64,000 nucleotides of DNA. Source: Siphonobacter aquaeclarae (GTDB taxonomy: Bacteria; Bacteroidota; Bacteroidia; Cytophagales; Spirosomataceae). The stretch lies in NCBI RefSeq assembly GCF_900103285.1, contig NZ_FNGS01000001.1:905158-969157 (forward strand). The letters are read 5' to 3'. The position numbers and the translations under genes are program-made. This document shows, in pieces, positions 44,965 through 53,682 of the stretch; positions within the stretch are counted from its first letter, which is position 1; every line of letters starts with the position of its first letter. Below the pieces are notes generated by a model. It saw only the letters and a program-made list of their open reading frames with translations. It searched no databases and had not been told where the DNA came from.

Positions 44965-46512
44965 ATGAATACTTCGGCACTGGGCATACTGGATTATGTC
45001 CTTATCGTCGGGGTACTGGCGATTAACCTCTATTTCGGGTTGCGCTATGCCCGCCAACAGCAAACGACACAGGCGTATTTCGCAGCGAAAGGACGGGTAC
45101 CTTCCTGGGCGCTGGGGCTGTCGCTGCTCGCGACCCTGATCAGCAGTGTGACGTTTCTGGGCTATCCCGCCGAAGGATACGCCTCCAACTGGCTGCTGCT
45201 GGTACAGGGATTGATGGTACCCCTCGTCCTGCTCGGAGCGATCTGGTTTATCGTGCCGCTTTACCGCCGGGTAATCGGCCTGAGTACCTATGAATATTTC
45301 GAGAAACGATTCGGGCTGCTGGCGAGGTACTATGCTTCCGTGGCCTTTGTATTGCGGCAGTTTTCGGGTATGGGGACGGTGTTTTTCCTGCTTTCTGTCG
45401 CACTGACGCGGATTACGGGAGGCGAAACGTGGTACCTGATTCTGGTAGTAGGCCTGATCATTATCGCCGTAAACCTGCTCGGCGGCATCGAAGCGGTGAT
45501 CTGGCTGGATGTGTTTCAGGGGTTTATGCTTTTCGCCAGCGGGATACTTTGCCTGGTCGTCATATTGTTTTCGGTGAACGGAGGGCTGCCGGAAGTATGG
45601 CGTGTTGCTTCTGAAAACGGCCGGACCGGATTCGGTCCGTACGACGCGGACCTGACACGTATGACGTTCTGGGTAATGGCGATCAACGGTGCGTTTTATG
45701 CCATTCAGAAATACGGAACGGACCAGACGGTTGTCCAGCGCTACCTCACCGCCAAAACGGACCGTTCCGCGATCCGGGCGTCGCTGCTCGGTATTTCCCT
45801 GACGGTTCCGGTGTGGTCGCTCTTCATGTTTATCGGAACGGCGTTGTTTGTGTATTATCGTCAGAACCCATTGCCTGAGGGCACCCGGCCGGATGGGGTT
45901 TTTCCCTATTTTATTATGACGCATTTTCCGCCGGGCGTTGTCGGATTTATTCTTGCCGCGATGATTTCGGCAGCGATTTGCAGCCTCAGCGCCGACCTCA
46001 ACTCCCTGGCGGCGGTAGGCCTGGAAGATTTCTATAAAAAAGCCCGTCCCGGTCGCGCGGACGACGAATACCTCCGGGCCAGTAAGGTGATGGTGGTCTT
46101 TTCAGGAATACTGGCCATGGCGATCGGGTTTATCTACCTGCGTGCCGGAGGAGAGGGCGTTCTGGGTGTGGTGTTTACGCTGTATGCAATTTTCTCGGGA
46201 GGAATTGTCGGTATTTTTCTGCTGGGGGTTTTCAGTTCACGGGCCAACCGGCAGGGGGTGAATATCGCGATTGTCGTGTGTGTGTTGTTTACAGCTTATG
46301 CGTTTCTGACGTCTACTCCGGTGGGTTCGGGACTGCTGCTGGATCTGGGACCTTATAATTTCCCTCACCACAAACTGATGCTCGGCGTTTACAGCCACCT
46401 CGTCGTCATCGGGGTGGGGTATGTGGCGAGTCTGTTTTTTCCGGCGCCTGACTGCCCGGACAACCTGCTGTACCGGCGCCGGCGGAAGGAAGTGCCGATA
46501 CCCTCTCACTGA
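44965..46512 (+). CDS. Sodium/solute symporter (SSS family)
   Basis: 515 aa, 13-14 predicted transmembrane helices. The first helix (ILDYVLIVGVLAINLYFGLRYA) is followed by the SSS signature stretch WALGLSLLATLISSVTFLGYP, and later GVVGFILAAMISAAICSLSADLNSLAAV. SSS carriers import sugars, sialic acid, and organic acids with Na+. It is the only transporter in the operon, so it should import the oligosaccharide product handled by the aldolase/kinase set, perhaps an acidic 2-keto-3-deoxy sugar. It lies 6 nt after the kinase gene. Confidence 0.9.
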   Translation: MNTSALGILDYVLIVGVLAINLYFGLRYARQQQTTQAYFAAKGRVPSWALGLSLLATLISSVTFLGYPAEGYASNWLLLVQGLMVPLVLLGAIWFIVPLYRRVIGLSTYEYFEKRFGLLARYYASVAFVLRQFSGMGTVFFLLSVALTRITGGETWYLILVVGLIIIAVNLLGGIEAVIWLDVFQGFMLFASGILCLVVILFSVNGGLPEVWRVASENGRTGFGPYDADLTRMTFWVMAINGAFYAIQKYGTDQTVVQRYLTAKTDRSAIRASLLGISLTVPVWSLFMFIGTALFVYYRQNPLPEGTRPDGVFPYFIMTHFPPGVVGFILAAMISAAICSLSADLNSLAAVGLEDFYKKARPGRADDEYLRASKVMVVFSGILAMAIGFIYLRAGGEGVLGVVFTLYAIFSGGIVGIFLLGVFSSRANRQGVNIAIVVCVLFTAYAFLTSTPVGSGLLLDLGPYNFPHHKLMLGVYSHLVVIGVGYVASLFFPAPDCPDNLLYRRRRKEVPIPSH

Positions 46513-46518
46513 CCTGCT

Positions 46519-47400
46519 ATGAACCGTCGTGATTTTCTTGTCCGCAGTACGGCTACCGTAGTGGCAGGCTGCCTGTCCGCGCCTCTGGCGGAAGCAAAAT
46601 CCCTGCCCCGGCGTATCGCCGTGGTAGACCTGATGATCCTCAAACGCCAAAAACTGAGCGCGTTTGATCTCACGCATGAAATAGGCGCAGACGGCCTCGA
46701 ACTGGACATGGGGGGCCTTGGCAACCGGGAGACGTTTGACAACAAACTGGCTGATCCGGCTATCCGTCAGCTGTTTGCCGAAAAAGCACGGGAGCTGAAT
46801 ATCAGCATTTGTTCGCTGGCAATGACGGGATTCTATGCGCAGTCGTTCGCGACCCGCCCCACCTGGAAGCGCATGATTCAGGATTGCCTGGATACCGCCA
46901 AAGCCCTGAATGTCAAGGTAGTATTTCTGCCGCTGGGGGTACAGGGAGATCTGCTTCAACATCCGGAGCTACGCCCGGCCATTGTCGGACGTCTGCGGGA
47001 GGCGGGTAAGATGGCGAAGCAGGCAGGCGTTGTGATTGGGATCGAAACGGCGCTCGACGCGCGCGGAGAAGTAGCCCTGTTACAGGAAATCGGCTCGAAA
47101 CACGTACAGATCTATTTCAATTTCTCGAACCCCCTGAAAGCCGGAAGAGACCTCCATGCCGAGTTACGCATACTGGGCCGGAAGCGCATTTGCCAGATTC
47201 ATTGTACCGACGAAGACGGGGTTTTACTCGAAAACAATACCCGCCTTGACATGCGGAAAGTCCGCGATACGCTCGACGACCTCGGCTGGCAGGGCTGGCT
47301 GGTCATCGAACGCTCGCGCGATGCGAACGACCCGCGCAACGTCAAAAAGAACTTTGGCGCGAATACACGCTTTCTCAAATCGGTTTTTCAGCCGGCGTAA
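46519..47400 (+). CDS. Exported TIM-barrel protein, sugar phosphate isomerase/epimerase type
   Basis: 293 aa. Tat-type signal MNRRDFLVRSTATVVAGCLSA. The AP-endonuclease-2/xylose-isomerase-like barrel has IGADGLELDMGG, NISICSLAMTGFYAQ, VVIGIETALD, QIYFNFSNPL, ICQIHCTDEDG and WQGWLVIERSRD, where Glu, Asp, His and Glu would hold a metal. Export in folded form with metal bound is common for this family in Bacteroidota. It probably isomerises or epimerises a free sugar released from pectin; the substrate is unknown. Confidence 0.82.
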   Translation: MNRRDFLVRSTATVVAGCLSAPLAEAKSLPRRIAVVDLMILKRQKLSAFDLTHEIGADGLELDMGGLGNRETFDNKLADPAIRQLFAEKARELNISICSLAMTGFYAQSFATRPTWKRMIQDCLDTAKALNVKVVFLPLGVQGDLLQHPELRPAIVGRLREAGKMAKQAGVVIGIETALDARGEVALLQEIGSKHVQIYFNFSNPLKAGRDLHAELRILGRKRICQIHCTDEDGVLLENNTRLDMRKVRDTLDDLGWQGWLVIERSRDANDPRNVKKNFGANTRFLKSVFQPA

Positions 47401-47459
47401 CGGAACAGGATGGCGCGGACATCTCTTTTCACGTACTTGCTGTACTGACCTCATTATGT

Positions 47460-50195
47460 ATGCGTTACCTTTTCCTCCTGCTGCTCTCGGGCCGGTTGCT
47501 GGCCCAGGCTCCTGCGAACCTGCGTTGCGATTACCGCGTGGATCCGCTCGGCGTGTCATCCGCACAACCCATGCTGAGCTGGGAGCTGACGAACGACCGC
47601 CGCGATGTCCTGCAAAAAGCCTATCGGATTAGGGTGGCCGAGTCGCCGGAAGACCTGAAACGCGGCCGAAACCTGGTCTGGGACTCCGGAAAGGTACGTT
47701 CCGACGCGTCCATTCAGGTTGCCTATGCCGGAAAACCGCTGGAAGCTACCCGGAAGTACTACTGGAAAGTCTGCGTGTGGGATAACCGGAAAGGCCGGCC
47801 CGACTGGAGCCGTACCGCCAGCTGGCAGACAGGACTCCTGCAGCGGGCAGACTGGAAAGGCGCTTCCTGGATTGCGTATGAAAAGCTCGCGGATTCGCTT
47901 GTGGCGGCGCTTCCTCCCGAAGGAAAAAAAGACAAGGTGCAGGGCGGGAATATCCTGCCCCTGATCCGGAAGGAGTTTTCGGTGAAGAAGCCCGTCCGGT
48001 CTGCCACGCTGTTCATCGCAGGACCGGGGCATTTTGACGCCAGCCTCGACGGACAACGGATCGGGGATCACTTTCTTGACGCCGGATGGACGAAATACGA
48101 CAAGGAGGCTCAGTATGTCACGTTCGATCTCACTGATCGCCTAAAAGAGGGCAATCATGCCCTCGGCGTGATGCTGGGGAATGGATTTTACTACGTTCCG
48201 CCCGTCAAAAACCGGTATCGCAAGCTGAAAAGCATGTTTGGTTACCCAAAGCTGATCGCGCGGCTGCAGGTACGGTACGCAGACGGAACCTCGGAAGATA
48301 TGGTCACCGACGCCTCCTGGCAGACGGCGCCGGGACCGGTTACCTTTTCCAGCATTTACGGAGGCGAAGACTACGACGCGCGCCTGGAGCAACCGGGCTG
48401 GGATCAGGCCGGCTTCCGGGGTCAGGGCTGGAAGCCGGCGCTGGTTGTCGACGGTCCACCCTCCCTTATTCCTCAAACCCAGGAGCCACTGAAGGTTTTC
48501 GAAACCTTTTCCCCGAAGAAAAAACAACAGCACGCGAATGGAGACTGGGTCTATGATTTCGGGCAGAATGCCTCGGCGATTATCCGGCTGCGTGTACGGG
48601 GAAAGGCCGGAGATACCCTGCGTTTGTACCCGGGCGAACTGTTGAAAGAAGACGGTACGGCAGATCAGCAGGCATCAGGCGGACCTTCGTATTTTCAGTA
48701 TATCCTGCGCGGCGACGGCGAAGAGACCTGGCAGCCGCAGTTTACGTACTATGGTTTCCGCTATGTCCAGGTGAAGGGCGGTATTCCGGCCGGAGAAGCA
48801 AACCCGGCTCACCGCCCGGAAATCCTGGAGCTGACGAGCCTGCACGTGCGGAACGCCGCGCCTGCGATCGGTGATTTTACTTGTTCAAACGACCTGTTCA
48901 ACCGGACGCATACGCTCATCGACTGGGCCATCCGAAGCAACATGGCGAGTGTTTTCACCGATTGTCCCCACCGCGAAAAACTCGGCTGGCTGGAAGAACT
49001 GCACCTCATGGGGGGCTCGGTGCGGTATCGGTACGACATCGCAACCCTGCTCCGGAAGGCCGTCCGGGATATGCAGCAGTCACAGTTACCCAACGGGCTG
49101 GTGCCGGAAATATCTCCTGAATACGTTCAGTTTGACTGGGGCGGCGGTATTTTCCGTGACTCGCCGGAGTGGGGAAGTAGCGCTATCATCGTGCCGTGGT
49201 ACCTGTATCAGTGGTTTGGCGACGGCGACGTACTCCGCGAAAGTTACCCCATGATGCAGCGGTACATTGCCTACCTTGGTACCAAAGCCGACGGTCATAT
49301 TCTCCGGCAGGGACTGGGCGACTGGTATGATCTCGGGCCCAAAGCGCCGGGAGTATCTCAGCTGACGCCGATGGGTGTTACCGGAACCGCCATTTATTAT
49401 TACGACCTGAATATCCTGGAAAAGGTAGCTGCCTTCCTCGGAAAAGATGCCGATGCCGAACAGTATCGTAACCTGGCAGCCTCCGTGAAAAAAGCATTCA
49501 ACACTACTTTCTTTCACGCGGATACCAAACAGTACGCCACCAATAGTCAGACCGCCAACGCCATGGCGCTCTTTATGAAACTGGCTGATCCTCAGGATGA
49601 GAAAGCAATAGTTGACCACATTGTACAGGACATACGTTCCCGCAATAACAGCCTGACCGCCGGGGATATCGGGTATCGTTACCTGCTTCGGGCGTTGGAA
49701 GATGCCGGTCGCTCTGACGTGATTTACGACATGAACAGCCGCTCCGACGTTCCCGGCTACGGCTATCAGCTGGCGCAGGGAGCTACGGCGCTCACCGAGT
49801 CGTGGCAGGCGCTCGCAGCTTCGTCCAATAATCACTTTATGCTTGGCCATTTGATGGAATGGCTGTATGCAGGGTTGGTCGGGATCAAGCAGACGGAAGC
49901 GTCTGTTGCCTTCCGGAATACGGTTATTTACCCGCAGCCGGTGGGAGACGTGACCTTCGCCGGGGCTTCCTATGGCTCGCCCTATGGCCACATCCGCTGC
50001 GAATGGCGGCGGGAGGGAAGTGCGTTCTCCCTGCAGGTACGTATTCCGCCGAATACCCGCGCAATGGTATACCTGCCCATGAAACCAGGCCGGCATATTA
50101 CCGAGAGTGGACGGGCGGTACAGCCGGAGGCGGTGGAAAATGACCGGGCGCGTATAGTTGTCGGCTCGGGAGAGTACCATTTTCGTGTGGAATAG
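47460..50195 (+). CDS. Alpha-L-rhamnosidase (GH78)
   Basis: 911 aa with a signal peptide (MRYLFLLLLSGRLLAQ). Domain order follows GH78: an Fn3-like start (LRCDYRVDPLGVSSAQPMLSWEL), the Bac_rhamnosid_N and CBM67-type sandwich (ATLFIAGPGHFDASLDGQRIGDHFLDAGWTKYDK), a concanavalin-like domain, the six-hairpin catalytic domain with FTDCPHREKLGWLEE, where the acidic residues of the CPHRE/LGWLEE region are catalytic, and a C-terminal sandwich. It removes terminal rhamnose from RG-I or RG-II. The gap of 59 nt to the previous gene is the widest in the operon; it is the last gene. Confidence 0.93.
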   Translation: MRYLFLLLLSGRLLAQAPANLRCDYRVDPLGVSSAQPMLSWELTNDRRDVLQKAYRIRVAESPEDLKRGRNLVWDSGKVRSDASIQVAYAGKPLEATRKYYWKVCVWDNRKGRPDWSRTASWQTGLLQRADWKGASWIAYEKLADSLVAALPPEGKKDKVQGGNILPLIRKEFSVKKPVRSATLFIAGPGHFDASLDGQRIGDHFLDAGWTKYDKEAQYVTFDLTDRLKEGNHALGVMLGNGFYYVPPVKNRYRKLKSMFGYPKLIARLQVRYADGTSEDMVTDASWQTAPGPVTFSSIYGGEDYDARLEQPGWDQAGFRGQGWKPALVVDGPPSLIPQTQEPLKVFETFSPKKKQQHANGDWVYDFGQNASAIIRLRVRGKAGDTLRLYPGELLKEDGTADQQASGGPSYFQYILRGDGEETWQPQFTYYGFRYVQVKGGIPAGEANPAHRPEILELTSLHVRNAAPAIGDFTCSNDLFNRTHTLIDWAIRSNMASVFTDCPHREKLGWLEELHLMGGSVRYRYDIATLLRKAVRDMQQSQLPNGLVPEISPEYVQFDWGGGIFRDSPEWGSSAIIVPWYLYQWFGDGDVLRESYPMMQRYIAYLGTKADGHILRQGLGDWYDLGPKAPGVSQLTPMGVTGTAIYYYDLNILEKVAAFLGKDADAEQYRNLAASVKKAFNTTFFHADTKQYATNSQTANAMALFMKLADPQDEKAIVDHIVQDIRSRNNSLTAGDIGYRYLLRALEDAGRSDVIYDMNSRSDVPGYGYQLAQGATALTESWQALAASSNNHFMLGHLMEWLYAGLVGIKQTEASVAFRNTVIYPQPVGDVTFAGASYGSPYGHIRCEWRREGSAFSLQVRIPPNTRAMVYLPMKPGRHITESGRAVQPEAVENDRARIVVGSGEYHFRVE

Positions 50196-50703
50196 GAAGG
50201 ATGGCTGTTTGAAATTGATTTGATACAGGCCGTTGACATCCGCATTACACTTTGTAGTAGTATACGCAGCTGATACCGCACCCGTATCTCAAACCCGCGC
50301 GGAGGCAAGCAGATCAGATGTCGACATCCTGTTAGCTCTGCGGAACAATCGCGCTGACAGCAGCTAATGATCGCGGGACCATAATTTTGAAAAAAAGCGT
50401 CCTGATAGGAGCTTCTCCCAATTGATTGGAGGTGGTCATGGCGGGACGTCTTTGGAAATGCGGACCCAGAGGGTAGTGTACCGTGCCCCCATACGATGAA
50501 GATTCGGGTATATCGGTAAAAGTATGTAGGTCAGAATACTGATATACGTATCGGAAATAATAGCGGATATCTCATATATGTTTGATCCTATTTATCATAA
50601 TCTAAGTTATATAACAATACACGAATACTATCAGCGGTGCGGACGATGACCCGCAAACTTCGTTGTAATGGAGCGAGCGTTCGAAGACTTTTACTACGAT
50701 TGA
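50196..50703. other. Intergenic patch between rhamnosidase and hydrolases
   Basis: About 500 bases of mixed composition, AT-rich from 50490 on. It contains the gene remnant listed at 50208-50309. No terminator for the rhamnosidase gene is evident. Confidence 0.5.
50208..50309 (-). pseudogene. Remnant of a beta-helix protein C-terminus
   Basis: About 100 bp closely match 61556-61660, the part of the minus-strand beta-helix gene that encodes its C-terminal domain (the segment DTGVVSAAYNIASVTRMSTG). Shared stretches include TTTGAAATTGATTTGATACA and CACCCGTATCT. Here the frame carries a stop and the rest of the gene is missing, so it is a decayed paralogue or a leftover of recombination. Confidence 0.75.
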
Positions 50704-51573
50704 TTATTCTTCTTTTAGCGTCCATTGCAACCCCTTTATAAATGTTGGTAACTGCGTATCCATATGATCGAGGTTGGAGAAAATCTCGCTTTTATATATC
50801 AGTCCTGATTCTTTTGCTCCAAGTCTTGATAGCAGGCGTTGAGACACGACGCGCTGGCTCAACAGAGAGGAGTCGATTTGACTTTCGTTATCTTCCAACC
50901 CGCCGAAGGTAAAATACACGCGAGCAGGAATAGATCTCTCAACCCCAACATTTTCAAATTGATCCAATAAATAGTACTTGTTATAATGAAAAGATGGACT
51001 TGCAGCAATGTATCCATAGAATGCGCTATGAGCGCCGGACATTTGTTGCAATAGAGCAAATGCAGTAAAGTATCCTGCCAGTGAATGACCTGCCAGGATT
51101 TGTCGGGATGGCAAGGTTCGGTATTTACTGTTAATGTATGGAATTACCTCCTTGGTTAGTGCAGATAAAAATCTTAATCCACCTCCACTGGTAGACATTT
51201 CATATTCCGGAATGGCAACTGGATAGGTATAATCCCTAGTGCGTAGGGAATCCATGGCGGCAAAATCCTTATAGCCAACGCCGACAAGGATTACTTCCGG
51301 ACCCAGGCCAACAGCTGAATATTTTTTGACAATGCTAGCCATGATATCGAAATACAAATTTGCATCCAGCAGAAAGACCACCGGATAATGGGCCTCTGGT
51401 TGCTTTGCGTAATTTTCGGGTAAATGAACAGAAATCGAAAGGGTATCAGATAAACTTCTAAAGAAAACTCTCGATTCAAAACTCGTCGACGGTTGCGAAG
51501 TATTGGTTTTTTTAGCCACATCGCAGGCAACTAACAGAAAGGGTAGGAAAACAATTGACACAAGCTTAGTCAT
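50704..51573 (-). CDS. Alpha/beta-hydrolase esterase lipoprotein (IroE/EstD-like)
   Basis: 289 aa. Lipobox FLPFLLVAC. The putative-esterase (PF00756) fold shows YPVVFLLDANLYFD, VILVGVGY, the nucleophile elbow ILAGHSLAGYFTAFALL (Ser about residue 162) and a late SNLDHMD that would supply His. Such enzymes cleave esters of siderophores, feruloyl sugars or glutathione adducts; substrate unknown. The gene is more AT-rich than its neighbours and stands alone in an otherwise non-coding patch, a possible sign of transfer. Confidence 0.78.
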   Translation of the reverse strand: MTKLVSIVFLPFLLVACDVAKKTNTSQPSTSFESRVFFRSLSDTLSISVHLPENYAKQPEAHYPVVFLLDANLYFDIMASIVKKYSAVGLGPEVILVGVGYKDFAAMDSLRTRDYTYPVAIPEYEMSTSGGGLRFLSALTKEVIPYINSKYRTLPSRQILAGHSLAGYFTAFALLQQMSGAHSAFYGYIAASPSFHYNKYYLLDQFENVGVERSIPARVYFTFGGLEDNESQIDSSLLSQRVVSQRLLSRLGAKESGLIYKSEIFSNLDHMDTQLPTFIKGLQWTLKEE

Positions 51574-51650
51574 AGCTTTGAGATCTGTGATTAAAGCTTA
51601 AAAGTCTTAATCAGTTTCTTTCTTTTTGTGCGACAGGTATTGCTTCCAGC

Positions 51651-52649
51651 CTACAACTGCTTCAAGAATGCGGTGACCCTCTCTTCCAGCACCGGATTGC
51701 TTCTGGCTATGTCTTCGTGGGTTCGATCATATGTGTAAAACTGAAAATCGTCCGAATGTCCCGTCATTTTTTCTTGAAGCGCGCTTCCCTGCGCGACAGG
51801 TACCTGCCAATCCCTCAGGCCCATGTGGAGCTGTGTAGCCGGAAGATGGTCGGCAAAGTAAAGCGGGGAACTGGCGATAAGCAGTGTCCGCGTTTGCGCC
51901 GCCGAAAGCTGGCCGCTTTTAAAGCCGCTCAGAAACTGACAACGGTAGGTTGGGTCATCAGAATTTCGGGAAGTGAGTTCGAGCATATTCGTCGGACCGG
52001 CAACGGCAACGACGCGTTTCACCCTGGTGTCGCGGATGCCCGCCAGTAAGGCAACGGTTCCGCCCCGACTACCCCCGCGGACAGCCGTCCGGTCAACATC
52101 TGCTTTGGATTCCGTCGCCGCGATGACGTTCAGGAAAGCCAACACATCATCCGTCGCACCATCAAATGCATCACAATGGTTCCCATCCGACAAGGGAGAG
52201 GTATAGGTAGTTCCGTTAAGTCCCAACTGAAGTGACTGACCCCGCAGCGCCGGAATAGCCAGGATATGTGAAGATGCCCCTGCGGTGCTGTCGGACATCA
52301 GGTTAAAGGCGTTGGTTGTTACATCCAGTCCAAATCCGCCGATGAGCATCCGGACAGGTACTTTCTGTGCCGCTTTCGGAATGAGCAACGCACCATACTC
52401 TTTTATCCCGTTAAGCCGGAAGGATACCATTTTGAAAGTGAAGTTTCCGGAGAGCAAAATCGCTTCCTGTTCGACCTTATAATCGGTCGGAACGAGATTC
52501 CGTGCCTTCCAGTCCTGCCATACTCGCCTGATTTCCATAGCCGAAGGTTCAGCGAAAAGGATCGTTTTATCTTCTCCCGAAAGGAAGGATTCCTTGCTGC
52601 ATGAGGCGAAAATCAACGAAAACAGCAACAGGCGTTTTGATAAAAGCAT
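51651..52649 (-). CDS. Alpha/beta-hydrolase lipoprotein, S9-like
   Basis: 332 aa. Lipobox SLIFASC. The alpha/beta core has the Gly-rich elbow VRGGSRGGTVALLAG with Ser as nucleophile, Asp in MGLRDWQVPV and His in YDRTHEDIA, a complete triad in the right order. N-terminal ~90 residues are a beta extension. It may be an esterase or peptidase acting in the periplasm or on the cell surface. It lies 77 nt upstream of the other hydrolase on the same strand and may be co-transcribed with it. Confidence 0.75.
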   Translation of the reverse strand: MLLSKRLLLFSLIFASCSKESFLSGEDKTILFAEPSAMEIRRVWQDWKARNLVPTDYKVEQEAILLSGNFTFKMVSFRLNGIKEYGALLIPKAAQKVPVRMLIGGFGLDVTTNAFNLMSDSTAGASSHILAIPALRGQSLQLGLNGTTYTSPLSDGNHCDAFDGATDDVLAFLNVIAATESKADVDRTAVRGGSRGGTVALLAGIRDTRVKRVVAVAGPTNMLELTSRNSDDPTYRCQFLSGFKSGQLSAAQTRTLLIASSPLYFADHLPATQLHMGLRDWQVPVAQGSALQEKMTGHSDDFQFYTYDRTHEDIARSNPVLEERVTAFLKQL

Positions 52650-53682
52650 GGTATTTGGGCGATACAGGAAAAGACCCTGATGTCTTTCCTACATCAGAAT
52701 GCAAGAAGCCAGGCAATGGTTGCCTGGCCCAATTTGTATCGCCGACTTACTCACTTTCAATCCCTTGGCCTACGAAATATCAGTCCCGATGGACAAAAAT
52801 CAATGGATTATTTTCAGGCCAATAATCCATCCTCGTTAACAAGTAATCGGACATATTTATTTAACATAAACAAATTATGAAACGAGAAATATTTATAGTT
52901 ATAAGAAAACAACCCTTCCATTTCACTATCTATTTGAGAATTCATCTCACAAATATTGATCAATAACGACTGCCTGGCGCTTTGCTGTTGAGGAAGCACC
53001 AATGTATAATTAGTCGCTAATTCAGATTTTACGAGAAGTGCACCGGCGGTCTCCTGAATATACGCGGGCCGGTCGGGACGCGGTCGGCAGCTATACGCAG
53101 AAGATAAGCGCAAGCGTCTCCTCGGTAAATACCCGCCGCTTGTGAGACAGGTGAATAAATCAAACAGAAATACCGGTTGAGAAGATAATCTACCCTTTTT
53201 GGAAAAATTATCTACCCTCTCTTCTGAACCGAATGATCATCTTTGTCCGGGAGATAGTACCCGGCCGTCGGAAATTGATTCCGGATGTCAATCACCTGCC
53301 GCTTTTATGAACGACTCCGCCATTTAACCGGAATACGTTGCCACTGTCTGTACAGACATTCAGAAAAAGCGGATCAGAAACAAACGCACAGCAAACGCAG
53401 ATGAATCAGTTATCGCCAAAGACCGGGAGGGCCTTTGGCTGGGAATGTATTGCTTCTACCGGTATTCTAGAAGAAAATAATTATCGACAGATTAAAAGCC
53501 TGATATGAGACGGCCAGCCGTCTCCACCTGCCCCGGTCCGGGGCGTTACAGACACTTCACACAGCAGATTTCCAACGAAGAATCTTCCGGTAAATACGCA
53601 GGGAGAGAATGTTCACTTTACGGGTGAATTTCTGCTCCGGATAACCATTCCTGCATCTGTCCATTCAACCATTCAATTTTCT
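52650..53682. other. 1-kb non-coding stretch
   Basis: No convincing gene. It contains perfect short inverted repeats: GCCAGGCAA/TTGCCTGGC at 52708-52728, TGGATTATT/AATAATCCA at 52804-52829 and GAGACGGC/GCCGTCTC at 53507-53524, plus a near-direct repeat of ATCTACCCT around 53188 and 53210. The region must hold promoters for the hydrolase gene (minus) and the T9SS gene (plus). A 99-codon minus frame at 52814-53113 has no protein character. Confidence 0.5.

Noticed and set aside
44752..45924. 390-codon minus-strand frame opposite kinase and symporter genes
   Set aside because: Antisense shadow; Arg/Gln/His-rich, spans two unrelated plus-strand genes.
43888..47400. Apiose pathway (3-oxo-isoapionate kinase is also DUF1537)
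   Set aside because: The GH140-type gene makes apiose catabolism tempting, but PdxA-like and NAL-like enzymes are not needed there and no RuBisCO-like or apionate enzymes are present.
49086..50180. 364-codon minus-strand frame opposite the rhamnosidase gene
   Set aside because: Antisense shadow of a GH78 gene with clear motifs on the plus strand.
52814..53113. 99-codon minus-strand frame in the 1-kb gap
   Set aside because: No signal, domain or operon context; overlaps inverted repeats.
53507..53543. Tight GC-rich inverted repeats as a terminator
   Set aside because: Loops of one or two bases and no T-run; no gene ends nearby.
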